From: Anaerolineae bacterium
GTDB taxonomy: Bacteria > Chloroflexota > Anaerolineae > B4-G1
Direction: 5' to 3'
Assembly: GCA_027079895.1 (NCBI GenBank)
Contig: JALWUZ010000067.1
Coordinates: 1-8,612 of the forward strand
DNA: 8,612 nucleotides
Both the position numbers and the translations under genes were made by a program. The notes beneath the pieces are model-generated. The model saw nothing but the letters and a program-made list of their open reading frames with translations. It ran no database searches and was not told the origin of the DNA. Positions 6,423 through 8,612 of the stretch are shown piece after piece; position 1 is the stretch's first letter, and every line of letters begins with the position of its first letter.

Positions 6423-6427
6423 GAGGT
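6423..6427 (+). promoter_or_regulatory. Shine-Dalgarno site of the FGGY kinase
   Basis: GAGGT, 5 nt before the ATG at 6433. It is the main feature of the 31-bp gap after the endonuclease, and I see no separate promoter or terminator there. Confidence 0.65.
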
Positions 6428-6432
6428 AAACC

Positions 6433-8010
6433 ATGCCCAAATACATCCTCGCCCACGACGTAGGCACCGGCGGCAACAAGGCCGTCCTGGTGGACATCGA
6501 GGGAAACATCCACGCCAGCGCGTTCCATCCCTACCCCGTCCACTACCCCCACCCCAACTGGGCCGAGCAATACCCGGAGGACTGGTGGCGGAGCATCGCC
6601 GTCACCACCCGACAGGTGTTGGAACAGGCCGCCGCCACCCCGAACGACGTCCTGGCGCTGATCCACACCACCCAAATGCTGGGTATCGTCCCGATGTCCC
6701 CTGCCGGCGAGCCGCTGCGTCCGGCCATCATCTGGCTCGATGGCCGCGCCCAGGACGAGGCCGAGCGGATGATGCGCCGTCTCATCCACCCCCGCCTATT
6801 CGCCGCCGTCGCCGGGGCCGAAATCTCCGGCAAAGACGGCCTCCCCAAACTCCGCTGGCTGCGGGAGCACGAGCCCGACGTCTACCGCCGAATGACCTGT
6901 TTCCTCGATGTCAACGGCTACCTCATCTACCGGGAGACCAGCGAGATGGTCGCCGATTGGTCCGGCGGCTCCGCCTTCGTCGGCTACATCAAAGGCGGAC
7001 ATTGGCCCACCTGGATCATCCGCTACCTGGGAGGAGTGGACCCGGACAAATTCCCCCCTCTGGTGCGTTCCATTGACCAGGTGGGACGGCTGACGGCGGA
7101 GGCCGCGCGGGAGTGCGGCCTGTTGGAAGGCACCCCCGTCTTCGGCGGCAGCGGCGACTCGCAGGCGGCGGCGGTGGGGGCCGGCGCCGTCGGCGAGGGG
7201 GACGGCCACATCTACCTGGGCACCTCCGGCTGGGTCGGCGTCACCACCCGCAAGAGCCCCACCGGGAAGCACGGCGTCGCCGCCATCAACAGCGCCGACC
7301 CCGACAAAGCCCTCCTCTTCGCCGAAATGGAGACCGCCGGAGCCTGCCTCCAATGGGTCGCCGACCAATTCTACCGTCACGAGCAGGCCGACCCCGCCAT
7401 CCCCAACGTCTACGCCCTGATGGACGCCAAAGTGGAGACCGTCCCCCCCGGCGCGGACTTTATGATCGCCACCCCCTGGATGTACGGCGAACGCTCCCCC
7501 TTCTCCGACACCTGGGTACGCTCCACCTTCTTCAACATCAGCGCCGACCACACCCGCGAGCACATGCTCCGCGCCGTCTACGAGGGGGTCGCCTACAACC
7601 TGCGCTGGATCATCGAGGTGGTGGAAAAGCACTTCGGCTTCCCGCTCCCCGTCCTGCGGGTCATCGGCGGCGGGGCACGGGGCCACCCCTGGATGCAGAT
7701 CATCGCCGACGTGACCGGTCGGCGGGTCGAGACCGTCGTTCAGCCCCAGGAGGCCGGCGCAGTCGGCGCGGCCCTGACCGCCGCCGTCGGCCTGGGCATT
7801 TACCCGGACTTCGAGTCCCTCAAACAAGTCATCCGCGTCGAGCGCGAGTTCGACCCCCGGCCCGCCAACGCTGCGACCTACGACCTGCTCTACCGGGCCT
7901 ATCGGCGTATCTACCGCTCCCTGCGCGGACTGTACAAAGAGGTCAACAGCGCCCGCTTCGCCCGCTCGCGCCCGACTACGCCACCCCAGGGGGAAGCCGA
8001 TGCCCGCTAA
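6433..8010 (+). CDS. FGGY-family carbohydrate kinase, xylulokinase-related
   Basis: 525 residues, the usual size for ATP-dependent sugar kinases of this family. The N-terminal phosphate-binding motif is DVGTGGNKA (9-17). Substrate-side motifs are TTQMLGIVPM (79-88) and WLDGRA (101-106). The catalytic aspartate is D242 in GGSGDSQAAAVGAGA (238-252). YLGTSGWVGV (261-270) is the second phosphate loop, and IGGGARGHPWMQIIADVTGR (411-430) is the C-terminal FGGY/adenosine signature. Both domains are complete, so it should be active. True xylulokinases have QMHG and NDGR where this protein has QMLG and LDGR, so D-xylulose is not a safe substrate call; another ketose or polyol is possible. The last 11 bp overlap the next gene. 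In this operon it is the only obvious carbohydrate enzyme, and its pairing with a 2-hydroxyacyl-CoA dehydratase-like gene suggests a shared but unidentified pathway. Confidence 0.92.
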   Translation: MPKYILAHDVGTGGNKAVLVDIEGNIHASAFHPYPVHYPHPNWAEQYPEDWWRSIAVTTRQVLEQAAATPNDVLALIHTTQMLGIVPMSPAGEPLRPAIIWLDGRAQDEAERMMRRLIHPRLFAAVAGAEISGKDGLPKLRWLREHEPDVYRRMTCFLDVNGYLIYRETSEMVADWSGGSAFVGYIKGGHWPTWIIRYLGGVDPDKFPPLVRSIDQVGRLTAEAARECGLLEGTPVFGGSGDSQAAAVGAGAVGEGDGHIYLGTSGWVGVTTRKSPTGKHGVAAINSADPDKALLFAEMETAGACLQWVADQFYRHEQADPAIPNVYALMDAKVETVPPGADFMIATPWMYGERSPFSDTWVRSTFFNISADHTREHMLRAVYEGVAYNLRWIIEVVEKHFGFPLPVLRVIGGGARGHPWMQIIADVTGRRVETVVQPQEAGAVGAALTAAVGLGIYPDFESLKQVIRVEREFDPRPANAATYDLLYRAYRRIYRSLRGLYKEVNSARFARSRPTTPPQGEADAR

Positions 8011-8612
8011 ACTGGGCTTCCTCACCGCCTACATCCCCGAAGAACTCTTCTACGCCGCCGGACTGACCCCGGTCTTCCTCTTCCACACCCCCGCCGACCG
8101 GGGCCTGGCCCGCGCCCACCTGCCCGGCTTCACCTGCTGGATTGCCGGCAGCGTCCTCGACCGGGGCCTCGCCGGGGAATTGGACGACCTGGACGCCCTG
8201 GCACTCGCCAAATCCTGCGACACGATTCAGGGGCTGACCGACCTGTGGCGGCGCAACCTCCCCCACATCCCCCTCTTCCATTTCGGTATGCCGCTCCGGT
8301 TGGACGGGGCCATCCCGCGCGAGTACCTGCTGGCCGAACTGCGCTCGCTCCGAGAGCGACTGGCGGCCTTCGTCGGTGACGAGCAGGGCGAGCCGCTCGA
8401 GCTGGAGGAAGCCGCCCGGATCGCGCGCGAGCAGCCGGACCGCGGTCCGTTCGAGGTCGAGTACTGCCCGCGTGACCAGGAGGCCGAGCGGGAGTTCGCG
8501 CCGCTGCTCGAGAGCCACGGGCTCGCGCAGGAGGAAGACGTGCTCGACACGTGGTTCTCCTCCGCCCTGTGGCCGTTCTCCACCCTCGGCTGGCCCGACC
8601 CGCGCACCGCAC
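8000..8612 (+). CDS. 2-hydroxyacyl-CoA dehydratase subunit (HgdB/BcrC-like) N-terminus, open at the window edge, joined in frame to foreign sequence
   Basis: 204 codons without a stop, running off the right edge. The ATG overlaps the kinase stop by 11 bp and AGGGGG lies 6 nt upstream. Residues 4-32 (LGFLTAYIPEELFYAAGLTP) are the characteristic opening of D-component subunits of 2-hydroxyacyl-CoA dehydratases and benzoyl-CoA reductase relatives. C46 (GFTCWIAG) and C73 (AKSCDTIQGL) are the expected [4Fe-4S] ligands, and a third normally lies further downstream. Residues 84-126 (WRRNLPHIPLFHF to AAFVG) also fit this family. From about residue 127 the sequence no longer resembles a dehydratase, and from about 178 it is clearly valyl-tRNA synthetase. 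Only about 126 residues of the dehydratase are thus present, roughly a third of the family's length. The continuous frame is probably an accident of a chimeric join rather than a real fusion protein. Confidence 0.75.
   Translation, partial: MPAKLGFLTAYIPEELFYAAGLTPVFLFHTPADRGLARAHLPGFTCWIAGSVLDRGLAGELDDLDALALAKSCDTIQGLTDLWRRNLPHIPLFHFGMPLRLDGAIPREYLLAELRSLRERLAAFVGDEQGEPLELEEAARIAREQPDRGPFEVEYCPRDQEAEREFAPLLESHGLAQEEDVLDTWFSSALWPFSTLGWPDPRTA
8378..8612 (+). other. internal valyl-tRNA synthetase-like fragment, likely chimeric assembly tail
   Basis: Residues 179-199 of the open frame contain EDVLDTWFSSALWPFSTLGW, the strongly conserved segment of the ValRS catalytic domain that precedes the KMSKS loop. 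VEYCPRD about 25 residues earlier fits the variable region before it. ValRS is about 880-950 residues long and this segment is normally near its middle, so neither the start nor the end is present. Codon choice also changes: CCC, CTC and TTC dominate before about 8375, while GAG and GCG with CTCGAG-type runs dominate after. The exact join cannot be placed and lies somewhere around 8378-8400. Confidence 0.75.

Noticed and set aside
6404..6424. Six-codon open frame (MNNDIL) between endonuclease and kinase
   Set aside because: It has no ribosome site of its own and is too short to support. Its stop overlaps the kinase Shine-Dalgarno, so coupling is conceivable but unproven.
6796..8025. Minus-strand open frame of 409 codons
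   Set aside because: It is antisense to the FGGY kinase, with Gly/Val/Asp-rich low-information sequence and no start signals.
8000..8612. Genuine dehydratase-synthetase fusion protein
   Set aside because: Both parts are incomplete internal pieces and codon style changes at the join. A chimeric contig is the simpler explanation.

Overview
The window looks like a GC-rich (hand-sampled coding blocks about 65-70% G+C) bacterial metagenome contig, probably from Chloroflexota and perhaps an Anaerolineae-type lineage. That placement rests on gene style only: a large GT-C-like membrane protein, a zinc-ribbon transposase relative, an FGGY kinase next to a 2-hydroxyacyl-CoA dehydratase subunit, and tRNA genes without encoded CCA. 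No marker gene in the window proves it.

Layout. The minus strand on the left carries, in order of transcription, a strong extended -10 promoter (about 3096-3123), tRNA-Pro(GGG), tRNA-Leu(GAG), a perfect 10-bp hairpin, a shortened transposase-derived protein with an excellent ribosome binding site, and, 2 bp further on, a 716-residue multi-pass membrane protein of glycosyltransferase (GT-C) type that runs almost to the left edge. The plus strand on the right starts from a divergent promoter (3203-3231) placed so close to the first ATG that the message may be leaderless. It reads through an MFS exporter, a short-chain dehydrogenase resembling 3-ketodihydrosphingosine reductase, a HaeII-family type II restriction endonuclease, an FGGY sugar kinase and the start of a 2-hydroxyacyl-CoA dehydratase subunit. 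These plus-strand genes are tightly packed (18-bp gap, 20-bp overlap, 31-bp gap, 11-bp overlap), so they are probably one transcript.

Two things stand out. First, the restriction endonuclease has no methyltransferase beside it, is less GC-rich than its neighbours and is wedged, overlapping, into a metabolic operon. It looks like an acquired solitary enzyme whose protecting partner is elsewhere, or which is inactive. Second, the last reading frame passes without a stop from a dehydratase N-terminus into an internal piece of valyl-tRNA synthetase. This is most likely a chimeric assembly join near 8378-8400, so the right-hand ~230 bases should not be trusted as belonging to the same genome.

Functionally the window is a mixture: envelope or lipid-related genes (membrane glycosyltransferase, KDSR-like reductase, exporter), sugar phosphorylation, a defence enzyme, and a tRNA pair between the two divergent units. 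I see no CRISPR array, rRNA, integrase or replication origin.
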